From GWE2-51-13 sp942492825 (GTDB lineage: Bacteria > Bacillota_I > Bacilli_A > Erysipelotrichales > Erysipelotrichaceae): DNA of 64,000 nucleotides. Below, piece by piece: positions 7,063 through 15,103 of the stretch (position 1 is its first letter; each line of letters opens with the position of its first letter). A model generated the notes under the pieces. It had not been told where the DNA came from. It saw only the letters and a list, made by a program, of their open reading frames with translations, and ran no database searches. The stretch lies in contig OW818635.1 in NCBI GenBank assembly GCA_942492825.1, forward strand, positions 310,001 to 374,000, in the 5' to 3' direction. The position numbers and the translations under genes are program-made.

Positions 7063-9447
7063 ATGAACGTAAGCATGAAATGGCTGGGGCGATATGTCGA
7101 CCTCAGCGCAATCAGCCCTTCGGTCTTGGCCGATAAACTCACCTTGGCAGGTTTGGAAGTCGAAGGCATCCAAACCTTGGCGCAAGGCACGAATCTGGTC
7201 ATCGGAAAAGTACTGACCTGCGTCGATCACCCGCAATCCGATCACTTGCATGTCTGCCAGGTCGATTTGGGCGCAGAAACCACGCAGATCGTCTGCGGCG
7301 CGCCGAATGTCGCGGCCGGACAACATGTCATCGTCGCCAAAACCGGCGCCGTCTTACCGCAACTCACGATCAAGTCCACGATCGTACGCGGAGTCGAAAG
7401 CAACGGGATGATCTGTTCGCTAAGCGAACTGGGCGTCAATCCGAAGCACTTAAGCGAAGAACAGAAAAACGGAATTGAAATCTTAGGCGAGGACGCAATC
7501 GTCGGGCAAGATCCCTTGGCGTATCTAGGCCTTGATGATGTGATCCTGGATATCAAACCGACACCCAACCGTTCGGATTTCAACGCCATGTGGTCGATTG
7601 CCATGGAAGTCGGCGCACTTTTAAACCGTGACGTCCATTTACCGGATGGTCGAAGCGCAGCCAATAACGGAAGCGAAACGAAGTTGGTCGTCGGATCGAC
7701 GACCGAAGCCTGTCCGACGTTTTTCGGAAAAATCATCAATCATGTCACCGTCAAGGAATCCCCGAAATGGATGAAAGAATCCTTGATGGCTGTCGGGATC
7801 AAATCCATCAATAACGTGGTGGATATCTCCAACTACGTCATGGTCGAAACCGGTCAACCCTTGCATTTCTATGACGTAGCGAAAGTTCCACATAAAGAAC
7901 TGATCGTCAAAGATCAATTTGACGAAGATATGAAAACATTGGATTTAGGCGTGATTCGTCTTCAACCCAACGATTTGGTCATTACGACCCATGATGTCCC
8001 CATCGGTTTGGCCGGAATCATGGGCGGGGATGATTCGAAGATCGACGAGCATACGCAAGGCATCATCATCGAAGCGGCGACTTTCTCGCCGGTTCGGATT
8101 CGTAACACGTCACGGCGCGTCAATCTGTTGACGGAAGCCAGTCTGCGTTTCCAAAAAGGACTCGAACCGCAAATGGCCGACAAGGCGATGCATCGCGCGG
8201 TTGAATTATTGGTTGAATACGCGGATGCGACCGGACTGGAAGCAACGGTCGAATACGGTAAAAAAGAAGTTATATTACCCACGGTCAGTGTAACGCATAC
8301 GCATATCGAAGCGCTTTTAGGCGCGAAGATCGAACCGGAAGAATGTTTCGACATACTTAAACGGCTCAACTTACAGCCGCAACGCGACGGCGACCTCTTC
8401 ACTTGCACGATTCCTTCTTACCGACAAGACCTAACCATCGCGCAGGATTTGATCGAAGAGATCGGACGTATGGTCGGATATGATCGGATCGAAGGAAAAC
8501 TTCCGAAAATGGAAACGGTCAGCGGCGAACTCGACGCGAAACAAAAACAACGGCGCAAAATCCGCGCGTTGTGCGTCGGTTTCGGGATGACCGAAGCGAT
8601 TACGTATACCTTGGTATCCCAATCTAAAATCGACGCCAGCGTCGATCCTTACGGTAAAGCCTATGAAATCTTATCGCCGCTCAGCGATGAACGCCGGTAT
8701 TTGCGTGTCGGGATCTTACCGAGTTTATTGGAAAGCGCGGCATATAACTCCGCCCGCAAAGCGAAAGACTATCAACTCTTTGAGATCAGCGAAATCTATG
8801 CGGAAGGAAAATATCAGGAACGGTTGGCTTTTGTCTTAAGCGGAAATTTGACCCGTTCGTTGTGGCAGAAACAAACAGATCCGGTGGATTTCTATACCGG
8901 AAAGGGATACCTGGAATCCATACTCAAAGAAATCGGATTCGATGCATCACGTTTACGCTATGTTCGACCGACTCAAACCTACGCGAGTTTCCATCCGTAT
9001 CGCAGCGCACAGGTCTATATCGGTAAAGAATATTTAGGAATCGTCGGCGAAATCCATCCGAAACTGGCATCCGAACTCGGTCTGTCGTCCGTCATTCTCT
9101 GCGAAATCAACCTTGACGTACTACTTGACCAAAAACCTTCGAAAATCAAGTTTGTCCCCGTCAACAAGTACCCGGTGGTCCAACGTGACATCGCCTTGGT
9201 CGTGGATAAACACATCGAAGCCGGCGCGATCGAAGCCTTGATCAAAAAAGAAGGCAAAATCGTGAAGGAAATCCGCTTCTTTGACGTGTATACCGGACAA
9301 CATGTCCAGCAAGGCTTTAAATCGGTCGCGATCAGTCTCTTCTATCAAGCCGCCGATCATACGCTGGAAGAGAGCGAAATCGGCGAAGTTCACGGTAAAA
9401 TCGTCAACGCACTTGAGAAAGAACTTGGTGCGAAACTACGCGCTTAG
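7063..9447 (+). CDS. pheT: Phenylalanine-tRNA ligase beta subunit
   Basis: PheT (794 aa) provides tRNA recognition and editing. In order: an EMAP/tRNA-binding domain (about 40-150, GKVLTCVDHPQSDHLHVCQVD), the B3/B4 editing domain (about 210-385, including GIMGGDDSKI), B5 (about 405-475), a catalytic-like core with GVLPSLLES-type sequence seen as VGILPSLLES, and the C-terminal ferredoxin-fold anticodon-binding domain (about 695-794, beginning VNKYPVVQRDIALVVD). The length is normal for the family. It is coupled to pheS (11-base gap, GGAGAAA upstream of the ATG). Confidence 0.97.
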   Translation: MNVSMKWLGRYVDLSAISPSVLADKLTLAGLEVEGIQTLAQGTNLVIGKVLTCVDHPQSDHLHVCQVDLGAETTQIVCGAPNVAAGQHVIVAKTGAVLPQLTIKSTIVRGVESNGMICSLSELGVNPKHLSEEQKNGIEILGEDAIVGQDPLAYLGLDDVILDIKPTPNRSDFNAMWSIAMEVGALLNRDVHLPDGRSAANNGSETKLVVGSTTEACPTFFGKIINHVTVKESPKWMKESLMAVGIKSINNVVDISNYVMVETGQPLHFYDVAKVPHKELIVKDQFDEDMKTLDLGVIRLQPNDLVITTHDVPIGLAGIMGGDDSKIDEHTQGIIIEAATFSPVRIRNTSRRVNLLTEASLRFQKGLEPQMADKAMHRAVELLVEYADATGLEATVEYGKKEVILPTVSVTHTHIEALLGAKIEPEECFDILKRLNLQPQRDGDLFTCTIPSYRQDLTIAQDLIEEIGRMVGYDRIEGKLPKMETVSGELDAKQKQRRKIRALCVGFGMTEAITYTLVSQSKIDASVDPYGKAYEILSPLSDERRYLRVGILPSLLESAAYNSARKAKDYQLFEISEIYAEGKYQERLAFVLSGNLTRSLWQKQTDPVDFYTGKGYLESILKEIGFDASRLRYVRPTQTYASFHPYRSAQVYIGKEYLGIVGEIHPKLASELGLSSVILCEINLDVLLDQKPSKIKFVPVNKYPVVQRDIALVVDKHIEAGAIEALIKKEGKIVKEIRFFDVYTGQHVQQGFKSVAISLFYQAADHTLEESEIGEVHGKIVNALEKELGAKLRA

Positions 9448-9474
9448 AAAATCCGTGAAAATTCGACTGGGTTT

Positions 9475-9483
9475 TGGTATAAT
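9475..9483 (+). promoter_or_regulatory. Extended -10 promoter of the yebC-family gene
   Basis: TGGTATAAT precedes the ATG by 27 bases, with an AAAGGTGG ribosome-binding site between them. Confidence 0.6.
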
Positions 9484-9510
9484 ATTCAAGTAAAAAAAGG
9501 TGGTAACTCA

Positions 9511-10230
9511 ATGGGACGCGCATTTGAAGTAAGAAAGAACGCGATGGCGAAAACCAACGCCGCAAAAACCAAGATCTATTCAAGATTCGGCCGTGAAATC
9601 TACGTTGCGGCCAAAGCCGGGGTACCGGATATCGATATGAATGTCGGATTGCGCCGCATGGTCGAACGCGCACGGGCGAATCAAGTACCGGCCGATGTCA
9701 TTAAACGGGCGATCGAAAAAGCCAAAGGCGGTTCGGACGAATCTTACTCCGAAGCACGCTATGAAGGGTTCGGACCGGCAAACTCGACTATCATCGTCGA
9801 CTGCCTTACCGACAACGTCAACCGTACGGTCAGCGAAGTCCGCAACTGTTTCACGAAATCACGGTCGAAAATGGGTGTCGCAGGGAGCGTTTCGCATCTT
9901 TTCGACAGTGTCGGACTGTTGGTTTTCAGTTACGATGACGAAGAGAAAATGTTGGACGCCCTGATCGAGAACGATTGCGATGTGCAGGAGTTGGAAGTCG
10001 AAGAGGGGACGATGAGCATCTATGTCAATCCGGTCGACTTATACAAAGCCAAGACGGCGGTTGAATCGATCTTACCCGACGTGAATTTCGAAGTCATGGA
10101 GAATACGATGTTGCCGCATGATTACGTCACGCTTGAAAGCGATGAAGACAAAGAGATGTGGCAACGACTTAGCAGTATGTTGGACGAGCTTGACGATGTT
10201 CAGAACGTCTATCATAACATTAAGGAATAA
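9511..10230 (+). CDS. yeeI: YebC/PmpR/TACO1-family protein (YeeI/YebC2 type)
   Basis: This 239-aa protein has the three-domain YebC structure. The N-terminus MGRAFEVRKNAMAKTNAAKTK and the segment SRFGREIYVAAKAGVPDIDMN match the YeeI (YebC2) branch rather than classical YebC (which begins MAGHSKW). YebC-family proteins were long called transcription regulators; more recent work links them to ribosomes and relief of stalling, as for mitochondrial TACO1. Conserved motifs include RARANQVPADVIKRAIEKAKG and YEGFGP. GGTGG lies 8 bases before the ATG. It is transcribed alone and ends at a bidirectional terminator shared with tmcAL. Confidence 0.9.
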   Translation: MGRAFEVRKNAMAKTNAAKTKIYSRFGREIYVAAKAGVPDIDMNVGLRRMVERARANQVPADVIKRAIEKAKGGSDESYSEARYEGFGPANSTIIVDCLTDNVNRTVSEVRNCFTKSRSKMGVAGSVSHLFDSVGLLVFSYDDEEKMLDALIENDCDVQELEVEEGTMSIYVNPVDLYKAKTAVESILPDVNFEVMENTMLPHDYVTLESDEDKEMWQRLSSMLDELDDVQNVYHNIKE

Positions 10231-10235
10231 CACGA

Positions 10236-10262
10236 AAAAGAGCTGAAATTTCAGCTCTTTTC
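10236..10262. terminator. Bidirectional terminator between convergent genes
   Basis: AAAGAGCTGAAATTTCAGCTCTTT is a near-perfect palindrome with T-runs on both strands, lying between the stops of the yebC-family gene and tmcAL. Confidence 0.85.
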
Positions 10263-11374
10263 TATAGGATCACCGGACCTGCGATTTCCCGTTCCAGTAA
10301 CGTTCTGCGAAGTTCGTTGGGCAAGGGAGTGACATAAGCCAACGTCGCGCGATACTCAAGTTCACGGATAAATCTGGGGATTTGATTGAAACGTGATGCG
10401 ATCTTAACTTCTCGATCCTTTAGGATTTTCAATAATTGTCGACCCGCATCGTTGAATCCAAGCACGCGCAGCGTCGTCGGCGCCTGCATTCTTGCCATTT
10501 CGCTTTTCTTCGTATGGACGAGCAGATGCGTACAAACCCGCTGGACCCGCGCTTTTGTATAACGGCGCGTCACACATTTCGAAATGAAGTCATCCCAGGT
10601 ATCGCAGACTTCGGCTTGATTGACCAAGTGGTTTTCGATACCTTCATCCATCAAAAAAAGATCGCACAGGGAATCATGGTTCTGCGACAATAATTTCCAA
10701 CGTAAAAACGGATAGTAGAGGTTCCAATCAATAAACGGGAGGTCACGAAGTTGGTTTTCAAGGGGTGTTTGATTGTCGATCGGCAATTGATTTTTCAACG
10801 CATGCCGGATCGCCGTGGCGCTCGCAAAACCCTCACCGGCTTGCGTATCGTGGTAATGGTTTGTCCGCTGAATCGTGTGCGGCGTGATGCCTTTGGGCGT
10901 CATGGCGCGAATGTAGGCGATCCCGAGGATGTCGTTGGGGTAATAGGCACCGGCCGAAAGGCCATAAGCTTTGGGGTATCCGATCCCGCTCTTTAGTTTC
11001 TCGCGGATCGCATCGACGTTGATGGGCAACGCGGCGATTTCTTTGAGTTCCCCCAAATTATTGGTCTCGCTACCGAAAACGATATCGGTCACACCGGCCT
11101 TACTTAAGAGCTCAACCGCCGCTTCGGCGAAACGGTTGGCGCTTTGGATCGCATAGGCGAAAGGAAGTTCGATGACCAAATCGACACCGCTCGAAAGCGC
11201 CGCTTCGGCGCGGCTCCATTTATCGATGATCGCCGGTTCGCCGCGTTGAACAAACTGCCCCGACATCACCGCCACTAATACATCACAACCTGTGAGGGCG
11301 CGTGCTTGGAGAATATGATGACGATGTCCCTCGTGAAAGGGATTGTATTCAGTAATGATTCCTGCGATTTTCAT
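10262..11374 (-). CDS. tmcAL: tRNA(Met) cytidine acetate ligase
   Basis: TmcAL (370 aa; B. subtilis YlbM) makes N4-acetylcytidine at the elongator tRNA-Met wobble position from ATP and acetate. The N-terminal nucleotidyltransferase fold shows GIITEYNPFHEGHRHHI, in which HEGH is the HxGH motif, and VMSGQFVQRGEP; SSTxIR is replaced by the segment SATAIRHAL. The ATG at 11374 is chosen because GGTG lies 6 bases upstream and because the sequence from it, MKIAGIITEYNPFHEGH, is the family N-terminus; the TTG 15 bases further out is in frame but has no site. TGGTATAGT just upstream on this strand is an extended -10. In B. subtilis ylbM adjoins ylbN-rpmF; here the gene is inverted and separated from them. 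Confidence 0.93.
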   Translation of the reverse strand: MKIAGIITEYNPFHEGHRHHILQARALTGCDVLVAVMSGQFVQRGEPAIIDKWSRAEAALSSGVDLVIELPFAYAIQSANRFAEAAVELLSKAGVTDIVFGSETNNLGELKEIAALPINVDAIREKLKSGIGYPKAYGLSAGAYYPNDILGIAYIRAMTPKGITPHTIQRTNHYHDTQAGEGFASATAIRHALKNQLPIDNQTPLENQLRDLPFIDWNLYYPFLRWKLLSQNHDSLCDLFLMDEGIENHLVNQAEVCDTWDDFISKCVTRRYTKARVQRVCTHLLVHTKKSEMARMQAPTTLRVLGFNDAGRQLLKILKDREVKIASRFNQIPRFIRELEYRATLAYVTPLPNELRRTLLEREIAGPVIL

Positions 11375-11431
11375 AATTTTCACCGCCAATACTATACCAT
11401 ACCCCCTTGCATGCTTACAGAGGGAAGTTTA

Positions 11432-11440
11432 TGATATAAC
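11432..11440 (+). promoter_or_regulatory. Extended -10 promoter of the hydrolase/GGDEF operon
   Basis: TGATATAAC lies 19 bases before the GTG start of the hydrolase gene. GGGGG (11448-11452) serves as ribosome-binding site. Confidence 0.5.
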
Positions 11441-11459
11441 TATTACAGGGGGAAAATCT

Positions 11460-12392
11460 GTGAAAAAAGCGATACAGTTTATCTCGGTATCCGACGGACA
11501 GAAATTATCCGGCACATTGGTTTTGCCTGAACGTCCGCTCGCCATGGTCTGCATCTTCCATGGCATGGTCGAACATCGCGGTCGATACCAAATGTTTGCG
11601 GATGAATTGGCGAACGAGAGTCTCGCCGTAATGCTTATCGATCAGCGAGGACATGGGGAAAGCCTCTATGACGGTCAAATCAAAGGCCACTTTTCGGATA
11701 GCGATGGATGGAATCGAAACCTTCGAGATTTGCATGACTTTATCCAACAAACCAACGAGCCGTTTAATTTACCGGTGTTCATTTTCGCACATTCGATGGG
11801 AACATTGTTTGCGCGTAGTTATCTGAAGCGCTACGAAAGCGCAGTCGACGGGATTTACATGACGGGTTGCGTCGCGCAAAATCCTAATTTGAACGTTGCC
11901 ATGCTTGTGGCACGGATCGGCGTTTTCTTCTTTGGGAAACGTCGTCCGAACCGTTTTCTGTTGGATCAGACCTTTGCGACGTTTAACCGCCATATCGATC
12001 ATCCGGTGACGGCATTCGATTGGTTGAGTTACGATACACGCAACGTCAACGCTTATATCCAAGATGATCTGTGCGGATTTCCCTTAAGCAATCAAGGATT
12101 CGTGGATTTGTTTGAGTTGACCGAGGATGCATATAGCGCCGAAGGTTGGCGCGTGATGCGTCCGAATCTGCCGATTCGCTTCGTAAGCGGGACCGACGAT
12201 CCCGTATTTCTTCCCGGTGGGTTAAGCGAGTCGGTACGTCATCTGACCGATGTCGGTTATCGATGGGTCGAAACGCGCTTGATCGACGGATGCCGACATG
12301 AAGTCCTACACGAAGTCAAACGCGACGAAGTAATCGCCGATTTTCTGCGCTGGATCAATTACCATCTTAAGAACCTGAACGATATCGGCTAA
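11460..12392 (+). CDS. Alpha/beta hydrolase, monoacylglycerol lipase / lysophospholipase type
   Basis: A 310-aa serine hydrolase of the Hydrolase_4 (S33-like) group, probably cytoplasmic since no signal peptide is visible. Seen in order: the oxyanion-region FHGMVEHRGRY, IDQRGHGES, the nucleophile elbow AHSMG (Ser about residue 123), the acid GTDDPV (about 258) and the catalytic His in DGCRHEVLHE (about 290). Family members hydrolyse monoacylglycerols or lysophospholipids; the substrate here is unknown. The GTG at 11460 is chosen for its GGGGG site; the long upstream extension overlaps the tmcAL promoter. A GGDEF-type gene follows 21 bases downstream in the same transcript. Confidence 0.85.
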   Translation: MKKAIQFISVSDGQKLSGTLVLPERPLAMVCIFHGMVEHRGRYQMFADELANESLAVMLIDQRGHGESLYDGQIKGHFSDSDGWNRNLRDLHDFIQQTNEPFNLPVFIFAHSMGTLFARSYLKRYESAVDGIYMTGCVAQNPNLNVAMLVARIGVFFFGKRRPNRFLLDQTFATFNRHIDHPVTAFDWLSYDTRNVNAYIQDDLCGFPLSNQGFVDLFELTEDAYSAEGWRVMRPNLPIRFVSGTDDPVFLPGGLSESVRHLTDVGYRWVETRLIDGCRHEVLHEVKRDEVIADFLRWINYHLKNLNDIG

Positions 12393-12413
12393 CTTCGATA
12401 AAGGAGTCTGATT

Positions 12414-13952
12414 ATGAATGTTGCGATGATCATCGCGATCGCATTTCTGACCCTATTTCTATTTCTTTCGGTTTTCAATGCGTCTTCAAGTCTGTTTAAA
12501 CCACGCAACGGGCGGACGGTATCGGTGTTTCTGCTAAACCTCTGCCTGTTTTTTATTGCTTTCGCTTATTTGTTGGAATTGTTGGCGACGCAAACCGATT
12601 TGATGTTGAACGGATTTATGCTAAAGCAGATCGCTTTGATCTTTTTTCCGGCGATTCAACTCTATTGTGCGATGGATTTTATTGCACCTCGCAAATGGAA
12701 AATCGCCGTGAGTTTGATATTGTTCCTATCTTCGATTACATTTGCTTCACTCTTTGTTTTGCGTCCACAAAACGGGTTTCTTTTCGGTGAACTCCTACTT
12801 AAAAATGGATTGTTTTTTATCTTTGTCGATGCATATAAGAAATTTGGCTACGATATTTTCCTATCGATTATCGCACTCAGCTCGATCCTTAGTATCTTCA
12901 TGTACAGCGAAGGAGCGATCCGTCATAAATCCGCGTATGGAAAGGTATTCACGCGTATGACTTTCTTATCGATACTGCCGATTCTCGGCGTATTGGTCGA
13001 TTTGACTGTCTCAAGTCGATTGGGAATTCATACTTTATCGCTAATTACCATGATCTACATCGCTTTGTATTCTTTTGAATTGCTGAAGAGCCGCTTTGGC
13101 GCCTTGGCCAATGAACTTCAATCTCAGGTCTTCCAACATGACCGCGATCCGATGATCTTAGTCGATCGTGGAGGACGCTTGGTCGATTACAATCATGCCG
13201 CCGAAGGGTTGTTCGATGAACTTGACGATACTTCCAAGGGGTTACCGTTATCCATTGTTCTAAAACGCTCGAAAGCCTTGTTGGATCGGATCAACCATCC
13301 GATGAAGCCTGATTTCGAACTTTCAGTGGGCGAATCAACACGGATTTACGAGATACATATGGAATTGATTCAGGATCACAACGGTAAAAAAATCGGGACG
13401 GTGACGCGTCTTGTCGATGTCGGTGAACGACGTCGCCAAAGCGATAACTTATTACACTTGGCAACGCGTGATTCGTTGACCGGACTGTTAAACCGACGAC
13501 AATTCTTATCCTTGGCGACCCTTGCGGCGCAACGTGATGCGATCGACGAAAGCGGGTATTCGATCTTGTTCTTCGACTTGGATCGCTTCTTAACCGTAAA
13601 TGCCAATTTCGGGCCTCTTGCAGGCGATGAAGTCCTTAAATCGATCGGCCAGAACTTGACGGAACACTTTCGTAAATCGGATTTGATCGGGCGGTTTTCC
13701 GGCGAAGCGTTTTGCGTTCTCTTGTCTTCGATTACGGCTGACGAAGCATTGAAACTTGCGGAACGTTTCTGCGAAAAAATCCGTTCATCTGCCATCCGCT
13801 TCCAAGAAAGCGAAATTCATGTTACAATCAGCGCTGGCGTCGCATCGACGGATTCAACTGCGTTCAGTCTGGATGATGTGTTGCGCAATGCGGAAAACGC
13901 ACTGCGTCAATCGAAGGAGAACGGGCGCGATCGGGCAACGCTTTATCGATAA
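12414..13952 (+). CDS. Membrane PAS-GGDEF protein with degenerate active site and intact I-site
   Basis: The 512-aa product has seven or so membrane helices in residues 1-225, resembling the 7TM sensor module of histidine kinases, then a PAS-like domain (about 235-340, DRDPMILVDRGGRLVDYN) and a GGDEF domain (about 350-512, starting RDSLTGLLNRRQF). The signature loop reads RFSGEAF where RYGGDEF is expected, so the catalytic Glu is Ala and the first Gly is Ser; N-D-x-x-G-H is N-A-N-F-G-P. The inhibitory c-di-GMP site RxxD is kept as RKSD, exactly five residues before the signature. I infer a c-di-GMP (or GTP) binding sensor rather than a cyclase. AAAGGAGT precedes the ATG at 12414. Confidence 0.82.
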   Translation: MNVAMIIAIAFLTLFLFLSVFNASSSLFKPRNGRTVSVFLLNLCLFFIAFAYLLELLATQTDLMLNGFMLKQIALIFFPAIQLYCAMDFIAPRKWKIAVSLILFLSSITFASLFVLRPQNGFLFGELLLKNGLFFIFVDAYKKFGYDIFLSIIALSSILSIFMYSEGAIRHKSAYGKVFTRMTFLSILPILGVLVDLTVSSRLGIHTLSLITMIYIALYSFELLKSRFGALANELQSQVFQHDRDPMILVDRGGRLVDYNHAAEGLFDELDDTSKGLPLSIVLKRSKALLDRINHPMKPDFELSVGESTRIYEIHMELIQDHNGKKIGTVTRLVDVGERRRQSDNLLHLATRDSLTGLLNRRQFLSLATLAAQRDAIDESGYSILFFDLDRFLTVNANFGPLAGDEVLKSIGQNLTEHFRKSDLIGRFSGEAFCVLLSSITADEALKLAERFCEKIRSSAIRFQESEIHVTISAGVASTDSTAFSLDDVLRNAENALRQSKENGRDRATLYR

Positions 13953-14061
13953 ACGCTTGATTTTAGGTCGGAAAAGCTAATAAACCGTGTCGCGGAAGAA
14001 TCATTTGACTTTATGCTGCTTTTTCCCTATAATTAATCCGTTAACGAAAAAAGGTGATTCT

Positions 14062-14574
14062 GTGAAGTGGTCGAAAACCGATATTCTGCGTAGCGCCGGC
14101 GAAGCGTTGACGCAAAACGAAGAAATCGAATTTGCGCCCTCCGCTTTCGAAGGGAACGACCGGCTGCGTCGCCTTCAAAAGGTCCATGTGGCCGCAACAG
14201 GTTTATGGGACGTCAATCAGAACGTATTTCGGGTCCATTTGGATATCCGTGGCGTCATGATCGTTCCGTGCGCCATCACAGATGAAGACGTTAGCTTCGA
14301 TTTCGCGACCGAGGATGACGTCGTATTCTCGTTTGTGAAGAGCGACGACGAGGATACTATCGAAGTCAAAGGAGATATGGTCGAGCTGATGCCGGTCGTC
14401 TATCCGTTGATTATGATGGAGGTGCCTTTGAAAGTCGTTAAGCCAGGACTGAAGGATTACCCGAAAGGGGAAGGCTGGGAAGTCCTAAGCGAAGAAGAGT
14501 ATGAACGCGAAAGAAAATCGCATATCGATCCCCGGTTAGCAAAACTGCGGGATTACAAACCGAAAGACGAGTAG
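14062..14574 (+). CDS. yceD: YceD/DUF177 family protein (YlbN)
   Basis: A 170-aa acidic protein of the DUF177 family, found beside rpmF throughout bacteria and linked in plants and E. coli to 23S rRNA accumulation. The family feature visible is the central segment with RGVMIVPCAITDED, where one Cys remains of the usual C-x2-C-type pattern, and the C-terminal DPRLAKLRDY, which matches the conserved ending DPRLAKLK. The GTG at 14062 has AAAGGTGA upstream (14049-14056) and gives VKWSKTDIL; the longer frame from 13987 would begin in an untranslated AT-rich stretch with CCTATAAT (14026-14033), more likely the promoter. rpmF follows after 13 bases. Confidence 0.85.
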   Translation: MKWSKTDILRSAGEALTQNEEIEFAPSAFEGNDRLRRLQKVHVAATGLWDVNQNVFRVHLDIRGVMIVPCAITDEDVSFDFATEDDVVFSFVKSDDEDTIEVKGDMVELMPVVYPLIMMEVPLKVVKPGLKDYPKGEGWEVLSEEEYERERKSHIDPRLAKLRDYKPKDE

Positions 14575-14587
14575 GAGGTGTTGACCC

Positions 14588-14746
14588 ATGGCAGTACAAC
14601 AGAGACGCAATTCGAAAACCCGTAAAGCGAAACGCAGAACACATTACAAATTGGCGGCCCCGGCATTGGTAAAATGCCCGAGCTGCGGCGAATACAAACA
14701 GCCGCACCACGTTTGCGAATGTGGCCATTACGAAGGCAACAAATAG
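14588..14746 (+). CDS. rpmF: 50S ribosomal protein L32
   Basis: A 52-aa basic protein beginning MAVQQRRNSKTRKAKRRTHY, the standard L32 N-terminus. It ends with a zinc ribbon: CPSCGE (Cys 30 and 33) and VCECGHYEG (Cys 43 and 45). Canonical L32 has C-x2-C in both halves; here the second pair is C-x1-C, one residue short. GGAGG lies 8 bases upstream of the ATG at 14588. It forms a two-gene operon with yceD, as in most bacteria. It is too short to be noticed by ordinary length cut-offs but the identity is clear. Confidence 0.95.
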   Translation: MAVQQRRNSKTRKAKRRTHYKLAAPALVKCPSCGEYKQPHHVCECGHYEGNK

Positions 14747-15057
14747 AGAAAGCGACTTCCGCTTTTCTTAACCATGAAAAACTTCGTCTTGGAGACGTTC
14801 CACATCCAATCCGACGTATTGGACCGTGATTTTGAGATCACGGTCTTTTCTTACATTCCGATCAAACGATGATCCGCGTTCTTTGAGATAAGTCGGTTTA
14901 TTGCTTTTCATTAGCGTAAAAGAGTTAATTGAAGAGCCAACAATGATTCTGCGGATCAAAGAAATATGACCCCAGTTAACCAGAAAATAGATTTCATCCA
15001 AGAGATATTCGAAAATTGCGAATATCTCTTTTCTTTTTATTCGGTTGGCGTATAATG
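14747..15057 (+). other. rpmF-mraZ intergenic region with three hairpins
   Basis: About 310 bases without a convincing gene. Three terminator-like hairpins occur: GAAAGCG/CGCTTTT just after rpmF (14748-14768), GACCGTGAT/ATCACGGTC plus TTTTCTT (14822-14851), and AAGAGATATTCG/CGAATATCTCTT plus T-run (15000-15040). Between the last two lie overlapping inverted repeats: TGATCCGC (14870-14877) and TTCTTTGA (14879-14886) can each pair with the single downstream segment 14951-14963. A 32-codon frame (14774-14872, plus) and a 47-codon frame (minus, ending 14768) both lack ribosome-binding sites. A small transcribed RNA is possible but unproven. Confidence 0.4.
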
Positions 15058-15093
15058 GTGGTAGAAAGTGGTGTTTCGTGGTAGAAAGTGGGA
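15051..15093 (+). promoter_or_regulatory. mraZ promoter and four-repeat MraZ operator
   Basis: TATAAT at 15051-15056 is followed by four direct repeats of GTGG at 15058, 15068, 15078 and 15088, exactly 10 bp apart; three continue as GTGGTAG/GTGGTG. MraZ is known to bind tandem GTGG[A/T]G-type repeats upstream of its own gene. One face of the helix is therefore tiled immediately downstream of the -10 and up to the ribosome-binding site, which fits autorepression. Confidence 0.85.
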
Positions 15094-15103
15094 GGAAATC
15101 CAT

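Noticed and set aside
14774..14872. 32-codon plus-strand frame after rpmF
   Set aside because: It contains a terminator hairpin and lacks a Shine-Dalgarno site; resemblance of its first residues to an esterase N-terminus is too weak.
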